DNA from: Phanerochaete sordida
Lineage: Eukaryota > Basidiomycota > Agaricomycetes > Polyporales > Phanerochaetaceae
Direction of reading: 5' to 3'
Length of the DNA stretch: 64,000 nucleotides
NCBI GenBank assembly: GCA_019973155.2
Contig: BPQB01000004.1
Coordinates: 992,001 to 1,056,000 of the forward strand
The position numbers were made by a program, and so were the translations under genes. Below are positions 45,322 through 57,277 of this stretch, piece after piece. Position 1 is the stretch's first letter. Each line of letters begins with the position of its first letter. The notes under the pieces were generated by a model. The model was not told where the DNA came from, searched no databases, and saw nothing but the letters and a program-made list of their open reading frames with translations.

Positions 45322-46563
45322 CTTTTACGTCTTGTGTCTCCAAGTTTTGTCTCTTCCCTTCTTTCCCCTCCCCTCGAATCGAAAGGCTGACGAGACTTCA
45401 TGAGGGCTCAAAGCTGAACGATATATATTGTCTTGCCGTTTCTCTGTCAGGACCCAGCTTGTGACCGTCCGGACTCCTCTGCATGTCAATCTTCAGCTCG
45501 TCCCGCGCTTGTCGTGGCCTAATCTCAACCTCCATCTCGAAAGCTTGAGGGGTCGACGCAGCCGACTTTTGGCAGCCATGTGCCGGTGATAATGCGACAC
45601 ATAGCTCCCGACCCGAATGCCAAGAGCATCACGTACGCCAATCTTGGTTCTCACCTTCGCAAGCCGGTGAGTCGAACGGGTCCGCATAGCAAGGCCGCAC
45701 CGGCAGCCTTTGGTACGGAGAGGGGCCTAGATGGACTCTTTTTAGGTAAGATCAAGTGCCAAGACTCTCACAGAAACAAGCAGTATCTCTAACATCGAGT
45801 CGGTTTGATTTCAGGTAGTTCTTCTTGCCAGGGCCATTCCCACTCGGCATTCGGAACCCTGGGACTGGTTCACCGGGAGAGAGCTTTGGAACAGGCACAG
45901 TGCCCATCGCATCCGCGTATGGGGTGTACGTGCCCTGAACCTGTGCAGGATACGCATGCTATCCAGGTCAGTCAAATCCCTTCTGGTCATATCCGCTTGC
46001 TGTTGTAAGCCGTAATGAGGTCGAATCATGCAGGGTTTCTGAGCCCGCGTGGGCTGTACTCTCATATGAGGCGTATCGTGGGCGAGATACATATTTACTG
46101 TGCATGCAATATCACTGTCTCGAGTTGAAGTGGCGGCCAGAGTTCATTCCAGGAACGAGGCCAAGTATGCGTACGACGCCTCTGTGCGCGACGACTCGAA
46201 CTCAAACATGTCGGTGACACTTGAACGCAAGTTGGGTGTGCTCAACTGGGTACGGCTCCGAACCATGGTCAAGGGACGCAATGCAACCTGCGGGCTTGTC
46301 TTGCAGGCTGTGTTGATCCACTCATTCCGCTCCCATGAGCTCTGGCGGCCCCGTCCCTAGGTAAGCACGACAAATCCGTATCGCAAGGCTTGTTTATAAT
46401 TTCCACCAGCACACGCTGTTTTTCTCCCAAGGGCAAGGCAGAAGAGAGTCCTCGTCGTTCGCGACAGCATGGCACGCAACCCGCCGCACTGGGTCTAGCC
46501 CACGATGCTGCAAGGCTCCACCCACACTCATGTGAGCTCTCAAAACCGGTCGCCCGTCATTGG

Positions 46564-46570
46564 TGCGCCC
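46564..46570 (+). promoter_or_regulatory. Putative metal-response element, with CCAAT at 46588
   Basis: TGCGCCC fits the TGCRCNC metal-response consensus described for fungal manganese-peroxidase promoters and lies about 290 bp before the ATG. A CCAAT box follows at 46588-46592. Only one copy was found by eye. Confidence 0.35.
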
Positions 46571-46774
46571 TCGAGCGATGCATCGCCCCAATCACGTTGG
46601 GTACCCGACGCTCTGGATGTGAGTGTGTCGGGCCAACCGAACCAACGGATCGCTCGACGGCTCCGGGCACAGAAGCTCCACGCTCCTGTGAGCTCGCGTG
46701 AGTACGCGCCTATACCTTGTTCATTACTCAACCAAGAGATTAAACTACGCCTCGAAGTGGACAGCCCTGGCAGG

Positions 46775-46781
46775 TATAAAA
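46775..46781 (+). promoter_or_regulatory. TATA box of the manganese peroxidase gene
   Basis: TATAAAA in gcaggtataaaagatgg, 82 bp before the peroxidase start codon. Confidence 0.7.
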
Positions 46782-46862
46782 GATGGCCTGTCGGCGAGCA
46801 GAGGCCTCAGGACACCAAGGTCTCTCCTGGCTCTTCAGGTTATCTAGCTTCTGGATTTTGCA

Positions 46863-48390
<1,528 letters not shown>

Positions 48391-48643
48391 GCGACCAGCC
48401 TCGAAGGCATCTCGCCAACTTACGGTATTTATCGGCACAAGACGTAGACGTATCAGGATTTCATGTCACACCGAGTTTGCGGAATATAAGCTTGTTTTTG
48501 AGATCAACGATACACGAATAACCACAGGATGGAGGGTCTACAGGGTAATATTTATGCGGGTGATGTATGCGTACAGGGGACATCTAGTAGTGTCATTGGT
48601 GCGAGAGTCTTGCGAGTCGAGAGTACAACCAATAAATTAGATC
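48391..48643. other. Convergent 3' flanks
   Basis: Short spacer between manganese peroxidase (+) and cystathionine gamma-lyase (-). Confidence 0.6.
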
Positions 48644-50106
48644 TCACGCCTCGAGGGTCGCTGCCGCGGCCTCGAGCGCCTGCTCGACGTCCGCGACGAG
48701 GTCGTCCGCGTCCTCGACGCCGACCGAGAGGCGGACGAGGTTGTCGGTGATGCCGAGCGCGAGGCGCTCCGCCTCGGGGATGCTGCCGTGCGTCATCTTC
48801 GCGGGGTGCTCGCCGAGGGACTCGACGCCGCCGAGCGACTCCGCGAGCGTGAAGAGGCGCGTGCTCGTGAGGAACTTGTCCGCCTGCGCGAGGCCGCCGC
48901 GGATGCGGAACGAGAGCATGCCGCCGTACGGGAAGCCGCCGTCCTCGCCGTGCGCGGCGAGGTGCGCGTCGACGAACTTGCGCGCGTGCGGCGCGAGCGA
49001 GCGGTACGCGAGCTCGTGGCGCGGGTGCGACGCGAGCCCCGGGTAGATGATCTCCTCGACGTACGGCGACTTCGCGAGCGCGGTGGCGACCGCGAGCGCG
49101 TTCGTGCCGTGCGCCTTCATGCGCAGGTGCAGCGTCTTCGCGCCGCGCTGCGCGAGCCAGCAGTCGTACGGGCTCGGGACGGCGCCGATCGCGTTCTGGA
49201 AGAAGCGCAGGGTGTTGTTGAGCTCGGCGTGCCGCGGCGGGAGGATGAGCGCGCCCATGACGACGTCCGAGTGGCCGTTGACGTACTTCGTCAGACTGTG
49301 CATGACGATGTCGGCGCCCTGGAGAAGCGGGGAGGAGTAGTATGGCGACAGGAAGGTGTTGTCGACCAGGACGAGCGGGTTCGAGGGATGCGCGTGCGCG
49401 ACGGCGACAACGCGGGGTATATCAATTAGACGCAGCGTAGGGTTCGTCGGGGACTCGATCCATATGAGCTGCGAGGAATGAGCGGCCGCAGTGCAGGACA
49501 GGGATTGGGCGGACATACCTTGGTATTAGGCCGGATGGCCGCAGCAATGGTATCATCATCTACGTTCTCCAAATCAAGGAAGGTCGTCTCAAGGTTCTGG
49601 TTGACCTTTGCGACCCTGGTCATGTAGCGGAACGTGCCGCCGTAAACGTCATTGACACTGATGATGTGCGCATCCGCTCCCAGCGACTGGAGGACGGTGG
49701 CGGTGGTCGAGGACCCCGACGCGAACGCGATGCCGAATGCACCGCCGGTCTCGATCGCGGCGAGGGTCTCCTCGAGCGCATTGCGGTTCGGGTTGCCCGA
49801 GCGCGAGTACTCGAAGCCCTGCGCAGAGAAAAGGCCGTCAGCACGCTGCCGCCGCCGGGGAAGACATACACAAAAAGCGCACGAAAAATGCGCGAAAAAT
49901 TGAAGGCGCCCGCTCACCTTGTGCACGCCGATGGCCTCCTGCCGGTAGGTCGTCGCGAGCGAGATGGCGGGGATGACGGCGCCGGTCTCGGCGTTGGGCT
50001 CGGAGCCGACGTGGATGGCGCGGGTGCCGAAGCCGTCGACGGGCTTCTTCACGCCGTTCGCGTGGCCGTTGGTGTGGTGCTCGCCGTGGAGGAGTGCGGG
50101 GGACAT
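48644..50106 (-). CDS. CYS3: Cystathionine gamma-lyase (PLP-dependent Cys/Met metabolism enzyme)
   Basis: Cleaves cystathionine to cysteine in the transsulfuration pathway; cytosolic. Three exons. Exon 1 from 50106 reads MSPALLHGEHHTNGHANGVK, then DGFGTRAIHVGSEPNAETGA, VIPAISLATTYRQ. Exon 2 starts GFEYSRSGNPNRNALEETLA, the PLP-phosphate-binding YSRSGNPNR, and holds AFASGSSTTATVLQSLG and VNDVYGGTFRYM. Exon 3 begins LIWIESPTNPTLRLIDI. The Schiff-base Lys is in HSLTKYVNGHSDVVMGALI. Later LAESLGGVESLGEHPAKMTH, GSIPEAERLALGITDNLVRL and SVGVEDADDLV complete the fold. Cystathionine gamma-synthase is the main alternative; the compact N-terminus and the EHPAKMTHGSIP segment favour the lyase. Confidence 0.92.
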
Positions 50107-50919
50107 GTCTGAGCGAGGGGCGGGCAGTTGGCGGGGGTGTTGTGGGTGTGGGCGGGGGCTGGGGGTGGTGGTGGCGAGAGCGGGGGTGCCTGTTGTGCAG
50201 GCTTTTATAGCGAGGGCGCGATGGACCGAGGTGGTTGCGGAATGGCGAGCAAATGCGCAAGCCTGCTTACAAATCCAATTGGCGAGGCGCACTGCTGCTC
50301 TCTCTCCCGCCGCCTCGCTCGCTAATCTGCCGTCCTACAATGGCTCCGACGCCCGCGAGCTGATACATGCTGCCACCAATTCCGAATTGCACAGGCCAAC
50401 GCGCGATATTACGTTGGGAACCGATGTCGTCTTCGCCCGCAGCGCTGGGAGTCCCGCCGTCAGATGACGCTTTGGTCCGCCGACTGCCTTTGTTGTGATT
50501 CGTCGCTCGAACGAGGTCCCCAATCCGAGAACATGGCGGAGGGCAGGCTCGAGGGAAGCGGTCGCGCGGGTGCAATGAGGTGTCGCCACATGAGAAGCAG
50601 ACGATGTGGCACGGCGAGGTACGGTGCAATATAGCTGCCCGTAGCGCGCCAATCCGCAGCTGCATCCGGACTCCACGACCCTGACAGAACCGGCGAGCGC
50701 ACGGACACCAGCCTGGGCGTCGCTGGGCCAGCCGTTGCAACGTCACTGCAGCCGTCACTGACCGCAGAACTCGTGTGCAGGCGCAACAGGCAAGTCACTC
50801 GGTGCAGGTGCATTCCACCATTAAGTATGGTATTGGTACACGGATATCCTCCAGATGTTACATTCCTCCGATAGCGACGCTAATATACAGCAACAGAGTA
50901 GCGACTGTTGATACACTCA
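50107..50919. other. Intergenic region
   Basis: Promoter of cystathionine gamma-lyase and 3' flank of the next minus-strand gene. No gene supported in about 800 bp. Confidence 0.5.
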
Positions 50920-51390
50920 TTAATACAAGTTGGTGCCGCTGCCGGCCTTCTTGCCAGCCTTCTTGGCCGCGGTGCGGTAGCGGGTGATCTGCTTCTTCCA
51001 GCCGTAGCACTGGCTGCAAGCTGTGTGCGCGCGTGAGCAGCACGCCCTCACGCGACCACAGAGTGCGACGTACTGGTCGAGCTGTGCTTCTTGCACTGGT
51101 ACACACCGTCCTTGTTCGGCGAGGAGAGGGGCGCCTCTATGCCCTCGCGGTCGATGGGGTCAAACTGGGCAGACGTCAGGCACGGCGCGATCAGGGGAGG
51201 CGGGGGCACGCACGCCGAAGAAACCGTCGTTCTCCTCCCTCCCGTCGAAGGAACAATCCGAGCACTGCAGGCGGGGTCAGGGCGCGCACGCGTATCGCGG
51301 GCGGCGCGGGGCACTCACAACCTCCTTGAGATGCGCCTGGCAGAAGAGCGCATCGTTGATCTCGACGGAGGTCGCGCTGGTGTCCGACAT
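50920..51390 (-). CDS. Small Cys/His-rich protein of about 104 aa, probable zinc-binding
   Basis: Four short exons starting at 51390: MSDTSATSVEINDALFCQAH + LKEV, CSDCSFDGREENDGFFG, FDPIDREGIEAPLSSPNKDG + VYQCKKHSST, then TCSQCYGWKKQITRYRTAAK and a Lys/Gly tail ending GTNLY, stop TAA at 50920-50922. All junctions are GT-AG and keep frame. The metal-ligand pattern is CxxH-x4-CxxC, then CxxH and CxxC, which would suit one or two zinc sites. The REEND core is striking. I do not recognise the family. The very basic C-terminus could contact nucleic acid or a ribosome. Cytosolic or nuclear, since no signal peptide is seen. Confidence 0.75.
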
Positions 51391-52009
51391 TGCGACGGCG
51401 AGGGTGCTTGCGGGTGTGGGCAGGGGCGTGCGGGGGCTGCTGGAGGCGGGCGACGACTCCGGGTGGGCTGGGAACGCCTGAAACAGAGTTGGCGAGGGCT
51501 TATATACGGCGCGGCGGCTGTTCCCATACATGGGCAGGCCTGCCGCGACTCAATGGGCCACCTGACGTCGCTCCTGGCCAGATGACCCGCTGCACGTGAA
51601 TTGTCACCCAGACGTCTCCAGCTGCGCTCGAGACCCTGCACACGACCGCAGAGCTGGCTACTTATCCTACGGGCCTCGAGATACCACGGCGAGCATGCCT
51701 AGTCCACGCACGACACCGAAACCAGAGCCGGACAGAGACCCAAGTCCAAGGAGACGCGACAGACCAGAACCCGGAGCTGCCACCATACAATCCTGAATGG
51801 TCCGACGCGCAGTAACCCCCTGACGTCGAGTACAGAAGGGCGGCAGACAATGGGCTCGGAGTTGCTGTTGCAGGGTCCCCCATTCCAAGACATGTTCACG
51901 AGCACAGCAGGAGAGAGGTCACAAGCTCCTGCACTAGACGTAAGCTTCTGATGGATCCACGGGATAATGGAGCCTCGCTCCGAACTCACAGTACGAGCAG
52001 CCGGAGCCC
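51391..52009. other. Intergenic region
   Basis: Promoter of the small Cys-rich gene and 3' flank of the tocopherol-cyclase-like gene. Short Pro/Arg-rich frames near 51600-51880 are not convincing genes. Confidence 0.5.
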
Positions 52010-53230
52010 TCAGTCCTCCTTCTCCGTCCTCTCCCTTACGAGGTGGCTGAACACCCCGCCAAACTCCAGCGCCGCGCACGGCGTCCCCTCCGCGGTGACC
52101 CCGCACGGGCCCTCCTCGACGAGCACCCACGGCTGCCACGGCCACCTGCGCTCCCACGCCGCGACGTGCGTGCGCGCGACGAAGCTCTCGTACGCGAAGC
52201 TTGGCTCGTGGCCTCCGGCGAGCGGGCACGCGAGCGCGATGAACGAGGCGGGCGGCGCGCGCGCGGTGACGACGAGCCGGCGCGTGGGCGTGCGCACGTC
52301 GAGCGCGAACGTGCCCGCGGCGCTGTCGTGCGCGACGCGCAGGAAGCCCGGGAGCGGCCAGACGGCGAGCGCCCACGGCGGGCGGAAGTCCCAGCGGCGC
52401 GCGGCGGAGCGGTACCCGACGAGGTACGCGTGCACGCCGGGCAGCGCGGCGCCGCCCGCGAGGCAGAGGCTCGTGCGCGGCGCGCCGCCCGCGAAGGCCT
52501 GGCTCCAGATCCAGCCCGGCGGGAAAGACGAGCCCCAGTTCTTCTCGACGTGCGCGGTGCCGGTGCCGCGCTGCGTGCGGCCGGCGTGGGTGAAGGCGTA
52601 GGTCGCCTTGCTGGAGGTGCAGAAGACGTGCCAGTTCAGCGGGAGGAGCCGGGAGAGGACGGCGAGGACGCCCATGGGGCCGGCGAGCGGGGTGATGGCG
52701 GACCAGGGGACGCGTTTGCTGATCTTGAGGGAGAGCGAGAGGGGTGGGTCCGAGGTCTCGACTGTGTACTCGACACTGTCGCCTTCCAGATTCATGGTGC
52801 CGACGCCAGGCATGTGGATGGTGAAGGGCTGCTGGCCGTCTGGCCGCTTCTGGTGCGTCGTGATCTCAAGTTGGTCGGGGTAGAGCTCGTGCTTGAAGGC
52901 AGTAGACGGAGAGGCAGAGGCAGGAGGGGTGTACGAGACGTGGACGAGGTTGGCACGCTTGGGTGCATTCTTGACCCAGCAGAAGATGACGGCGAGAGTG
53001 CCGCCGTCATCGAGTTGGGTCCGCGAGTAGTAGCCTTCGAAGCGAGGGTAGGGATGGGGAGCAAAGTGGTCGTAGCTCAAGACAGCTCTGTAGACTTTCT
53101 CCCAGGACCGACGAGCGAAGGACAGCAGAGACATCGTGGAAACTTGCGAGTGGATGGAAGAAAGAGGGAGAGCGTCGTCGGCGTCGTCGAGCAAAGCGTG
53201 CCCTCGGTCTGACCCGCCATCAAACGCCAC
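52010..53230 (-). CDS. Tocopherol-cyclase-like protein
   Basis: One exon. The start is either 53230 (MAFDGGSDRGHALLDD) or, more family-like, MSLLSFARRSWEKVYRAV at 53134. The body reads HPYPRFEGYYSRTQLDDGGT, LAVIFCWVKNAPKRANLVHV, then LPLNWHVFCTSSKATYAF and the signature HVEKNWGSSFPPGWIWSQAF. C-terminal segments include VHAYLVGYRSAARRWDF and GVFSHLVRER. The NWG-SFP-WIW-QA block and the beta-rich pattern match the tocopherol-cyclase family, which in plants closes the chromanol ring. Fungi do not make tocopherol, so the substrate here is unknown, perhaps another lipid or prenylquinone. No signal peptide or TM segment is seen. Stop at 52010-52012. Confidence 0.72.
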   Translation of the reverse strand: MAFDGGSDRGHALLDDADDALPLSSIHSQVSTMSLLSFARRSWEKVYRAVLSYDHFAPHPYPRFEGYYSRTQLDDGGTLAVIFCWVKNAPKRANLVHVSYTPPASASPSTAFKHELYPDQLEITTHQKRPDGQQPFTIHMPGVGTMNLEGDSVEYTVETSDPPLSLSLKISKRVPWSAITPLAGPMGVLAVLSRLLPLNWHVFCTSSKATYAFTHAGRTQRGTGTAHVEKNWGSSFPPGWIWSQAFAGGAPRTSLCLAGGAALPGVHAYLVGYRSAARRWDFRPPWALAVWPLPGFLRVAHDSAAGTFALDVRTPTRRLVVTARAPPASFIALACPLAGGHEPSFAYESFVARTHVAAWERRWPWQPWVLVEEGPCGVTAEGTPCAALEFGGVFSHLVRERTEKED

Positions 53231-53674
53231 GACGGGCGTCTCGCAGGCAGACCAAGGTTGCCTCCCGCCGCCATCTTCATCGCCCAGGACGCTGCGACAA
53301 TATTGCTTGTGCTGACCTCTGGAGTGGACATGCTCGAAGATGATTCAACTTGCTGCGAGGTGGATGTAGTAGATAGGTACGAACGTTCGCCACGTCCACG
53401 AGGAGCTGTCAAACGTCTGACACGTTCAGCAGTCTCCACCGCAATGTACCTTTGCATTAACCTCCAATCCCTACTAATCGATGATGTCCCTATGGCCAAC
53501 ATCGATATTAACTTGTGACGAGTCAAACACGCGCTCGCGACGTCAGGGCAAGAGCTTGAGTGACTACCCTGGCGTGCTTCACGTCGAGGCCTCAAGGAAG
53601 TCATCGCTGAAATTTTGGGTATAAATGGAGGGTTGGCAGCCGCTATATATCTCCTTCACTACCAATAAGTTGGA
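53231..53674. other. Divergent intergenic region
   Basis: About 440 bp separating the tocopherol-cyclase-like gene (-) from the small secreted protein (+), so both promoters lie here. TATAAAT at 53620-53626 serves the plus-strand gene. Confidence 0.5.
53620..53626 (+). promoter_or_regulatory. TATA box of the secreted-protein gene
   Basis: TATAAAT in ttttgggtataaatggag, 55 bp before the ATG at 53675. Confidence 0.65.
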
Positions 53675-54585
53675 ATGAACTTCTCTACCATCGTACTCCT
53701 CGTCGCTGCCCTAGCGCACTCGCTTCTTGTCCGTGGTATCAACGAATACCCGACCATATGTGAGCACGCCCACAGCCTTTCGTCCGTATATCGAACCACT
53801 GAAACATGCGTAGCGAGCGTAGCGAGCGTACCGAAGCCTGCGGCGTGCGGAAACAGTGGCACCATACCTGCAGGTGGCTGGCTGGCGAACAAGCCCTGCG
53901 GATATGTGATGGGTACATCCCTCGATGACTCTTCATTCACGTCTCTAACATCAGTGCCAAAGGTACTGCCAGTGCCGGGCAGCGCTTCGACGTCGAGAGC
54001 ACGTCATCCGCTGGCTTTCACTTCGGCCGCTACCGGGGCAGCAGCAACTGGTGCACGTGGATTCTGCCTTCTGTGCGTCGTCTCCTTGCATACGACGCGA
54101 CCAAGTCCTTATCGGAGTGCCAGGCGCTGGACACTTCTCACCCTGTCTCGGTAGCGTCGTCGTGCTCCACCACGACGCAGTCCGCCCTGTGCAATCGACA
54201 GGCGTTTGGCGTCGACTTCGACGCTCCGCCGCACGTCGGCGACGGCGCCATCATCATCCCGCTGGACCTGTCCGGCTGCACGGGCTACTACAACTACTTC
54301 GTCGTACGTGGCATCTACCTGAACTGTACATTCCCCGAATATTGACGTTCCGTATCCTAGGACACCAACTTTGTTTCTGGCGCGTTCCAGGACCCTGTGC
54401 CGTTTGCGCTTCCCGCGAGCGGCGGCGGGTACCGGTACAGCTCGCGGGACAGGGTCGCGAGCATTGTCCGCGCCCCCATCGCGGCCTATGGCGGGGAGAC
54501 GGTGTGGTTCTGGGTCCCCAGGTTGTGCATCGCTACCCAGCTCGCTGGTCATATGCTTGACAACTCGGGCGGGGATAGCTGCTGA
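53675..54585 (+). CDS. Small secreted protein of 249 aa, function unknown
   Basis: Four exons: 53675-53759, 53814-53912, 53963-54303 and 54361-54585, totalling 750 coding bases. The signal peptide is MNFSTIVLLVAALAHSLLVR followed by GINEYPTI. The mature part contains CGNSGTIPAGGWLANKPC, GYVMGTASAGQRFDVESTSS, GFHFGRYRGSSNWCTWILPS, CNRQAFGVDFDAPPHVGDGA and IIIPLDLSGCTGYYNYFVDT. It ends SIVRAPIAAYGGETVWFWV with RLCIATQ and GGDSC. About eleven Cys are scattered through it. I know no family. The second exon has two AG acceptors nine bases apart that both keep frame. Likely extracellular. The intron at 53913-53962 has a good ctaac branch site. Confidence 0.78.
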
Positions 54586-55096
54586 GCAGCCGAGGGCGGA
54601 CAGCCTGTTATCCGACCTCTCCGTGCCTGATCCCTCGTCGAAAGAGATACGGGTATCAGGCCCTCGGGAGGCGTTCCAAGTAAAGGATCGGCCGAAATTT
54701 ACGTTGAGATGATAAGGTCGGCTCATGCATCCAGGGTTGTTGGGGTTGCTCTGCGGAAAGCTCTGTCTGTCACTTCGTAGTGTTGGAGCTACTCGAACGT
54801 TTCAGCATTTAAATATTTATTGCTTGACTTTGCGAAGGATAATCGCGAGGCATCCAGGACATGTACTTTTGCTCGAAATCTTCAGCAACGTGCTACTTAC
54901 GAACGCGATTCGCGAGTCGCGTCGAAAGCTGGGGGAGACGGAGCGCGGGGCGGGCCGCCCGGTGATCGGGAGCGGCTTATCACATCGCGGTTGATACACT
55001 TGCGCGCCATTGCGCTTCCGTCCCGTCCTCACACGCCATGCACGGCTGCCTGGGCACCAAATCTCCGCACGGGCTCTTTGCTCGCTGACCACCACC
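54586..55096. other. Intergenic region
   Basis: About 500 bp with the promoter of the MFS transporter. No gene supported. Confidence 0.5.
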
Positions 55097-57277
55097 ATGT
55101 CCCACGACGAAGAGACTCCGCTGCTTGGCGAGCGGGCGCAGGACGCGACGTACGGCGCCAACGGGACCGGCGACGACTCCGCGCAAGACGAGGGTGTTAT
55201 CCATGCTGCCCTTGCAGATAGCAGGGACGGGGTGGACGGCAAGGCGCACCGCACGTCGCCGTTGACTGTGGTGCGTGGCTTTCTAGCTTGGAGATCAAGG
55301 ATACGGCTCACGCTGGGCGTACCAGGTCGTGCCCATGTCCATAGGCATCTTCCTCGCCGCTATGGACGGCACAATCATCGCGGCGTCGTACGCACGCATC
55401 GGCAGCGACCTGAACCACCTCCAGAACACGAGCTGGATCGCGACGGGGTACATGCTCATGTTGACGAGCTTCCAGTATGTACGCGTGCCTGCGCCCCTTG
55501 CTCGCGTTCGCTGACCCTGTGTCAGACCTCTGTACGGCAAGGTAAACACCACATTATGTGCGAAGCCTGAGCACCGCCTGAAGCTGAATCTGTGTAGCTC
55601 AGTGACATCTTCGGCCGGCGTAGCTGCCTCGTATTCTCGTACACGGTGTTCGCCTTTGGCTGCCTGTTCTGTGGCCTGGCCCGCAATATGACCGAGCTCA
55701 TCGCAGCGCGGGCCTTGGCAGGCATCGGCGGAGGCGGCATGACAACGTAAGGCGTCCCTGGCTCGGCTGCGGTAATGTCCCTACTTACGGGGCACTGCAG
55801 GGTCGCGTCAATTGTGATGTCAGACGTTGTCCCTCTCCGGGAGCGGGGTACCTGGCAAGGTTCGCTGATCCTGTCCAGTCGAGCCTCGTGGAGTTCTGCT
55901 AATACACTTTTGAAAGGTATCTGTAACATGGTATTTGCCACAGGACAAGCTGTGGGCGCACCGCTGGGTGGCTACCTAGCCGACACAATCGGATGGAGAT
56001 GGTACAATTTCCTTTCAAGGTCAAAAACTCGGACTAAGCGCAATGCAGGTCATTCTTGCTACAAGTGCCCCTTGCCGTCGCAGCCATCATCTCCGTTGCT
56101 CTGGCTCTCAAGCTCCCGAAGCGCGAGGCTGAGCACTTCTTCGCGAAGCTCAAACGCGTTGACTTCATGGGCGCGATCGTCCTCGTCTCCGGCGTGTTCT
56201 GCCTGCTGCTGGGCTTGGACCGCGGCGGCAACGTCTCCTGGACCGACCCGCTCACGCTCGGCTGCCTCTCCGCGTTCGCGCTGCTCTTCCTGCTCTTCGT
56301 CGTCGTCGAGATCAAGGTCGCCGCGGAGCCGTTCGCGCCGAAGGCGATCGTCGCGGACCCCGCGCTCGTCGCGAGCTACTTCGCGAACTTCTTCGCCGCC
56401 GGCACCGCCGTCACGCTCTCGTTCATGGTCACGCTCTACTTCCAGGCCGTGCAGGGCCGCTCCGCGGGCGAGTCGGGCATCGTGCTCCTCCCCGCGATCC
56501 TCGCGGGCGTGCTCGGCAGCCTCATCGGCGGCGTCGTCATGCAGGCGACGGGCCGCTACTACTGGCTCACCGTCGGCGTCTTCGCGATTATGGTCGTCGG
56601 CCAGGTGCTTGTGCCGGGGTTCTCTGGGGTGTGGGTGTACTCCTTTGTCGGCATCTCCATGGGTGAGCGCTTCAGTGAACTCGAAGCGACATGAGCTCAT
56701 TCATACTTTGTTTAGGCCTTGTTCTGAGCTCGTTCGGAGTCGGTTAGTGCCTCCAAGTTCCATTCCGTATACTTGGCAAGCTTACACCGTGTATAGGTGC
56801 TGGAATAACCACGACTCTGATTTCCCTCATCGCCAATGCTGGCCCCGAGAACCAAGCAGTCGCCACTGCAGGTACGTTACATTGGGAGTCACCACAAATC
56901 GTAGCCCATCAATCAATACTCTCCAGTGTCATACCTCTTCCGCTCTCTGGGGACGGTCGTATGGCTGTCGGTTTCTACGACACTCATGCAAGACTCACTG
57001 CGCCGTTATTTGTTGGAGCGCTTGTCGGGAGAGAATGTGGACGAGGTCAGAGTCCCTGAGTCCTTTTGCGCTCCCAGTCGCCTGACATGTTCCCCAGATT
57101 GTCCGGCGTGTCCGGGAGTCCCTGGAGTACATCGGCGAGCTCGAGCCGGCCGTGCGCGAGAAGGTGATCGCGTCGTACGCGGACGCCCTGCACGTCGCGA
57201 TGTGGTTCACCAGTGCGATAACGGTCTGCGCGTTGCTGTCGTCGCTCTTCATAAAAGAGAAGCCCCTGACAAAGTGA
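55097..57277 (+). CDS. MFS transporter, DHA2 type (vacuolar basic amino acid / multidrug permease-like)
   Basis: Proton-coupled antiporter family. The N-terminal tail MSHDEETPLLGERAQDATYG has an acidic dileucine (EETPLL) typical of vacuolar sorting. TM1 is MSIGIFLAAMDGTIIAASYA; SWIATGYMLMLTSFQ follows. The TM2-3 loop carries motif A as GKLSDIFGRRS. Later come LIAARALAGIGGGGM, MVFATGQAVGAPLGGYLADT with GWRWSFLLQVPLAVAAIISV, VSGVFCLLLGLDRGGNVSW, GIVLLPAILAGVLGSLIGG and GRYYWLTVGVFAIMVVGQVL. The last exons include FRSLGTVVWLSVSTTLMQDS and VWFTSAITVCALLSSLFIKE, stop TGA at 57275-57277. Fourteen TM segments are expected. There is a 16-base exon at 55526-55541 (PLYGK). Efflux versus vacuolar import cannot be decided; the dileucine favours the vacuole. 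Confidence 0.88.

Larger units (their letters stand above)
45322..46862. other. Intergenic region upstream of the manganese peroxidase
   Basis: No gene supported in about 1.5 kb. It holds the peroxidase promoter elements listed separately. Confidence 0.5.

Noticed and set aside
52043..53212. Long plus-strand open frame antisense to the tocopherol-cyclase-like gene
   Set aside because: Translation is Arg/Glu/Ala-rich shadow of a GC-rich coding region; the minus-strand frame has recognisable motifs.
53941..53982. Apparent frameshift in the secreted protein near 53965
   Set aside because: An intron at 53913-53962 with a ctaac branch site and AG acceptor restores the frame over the rest of the protein.
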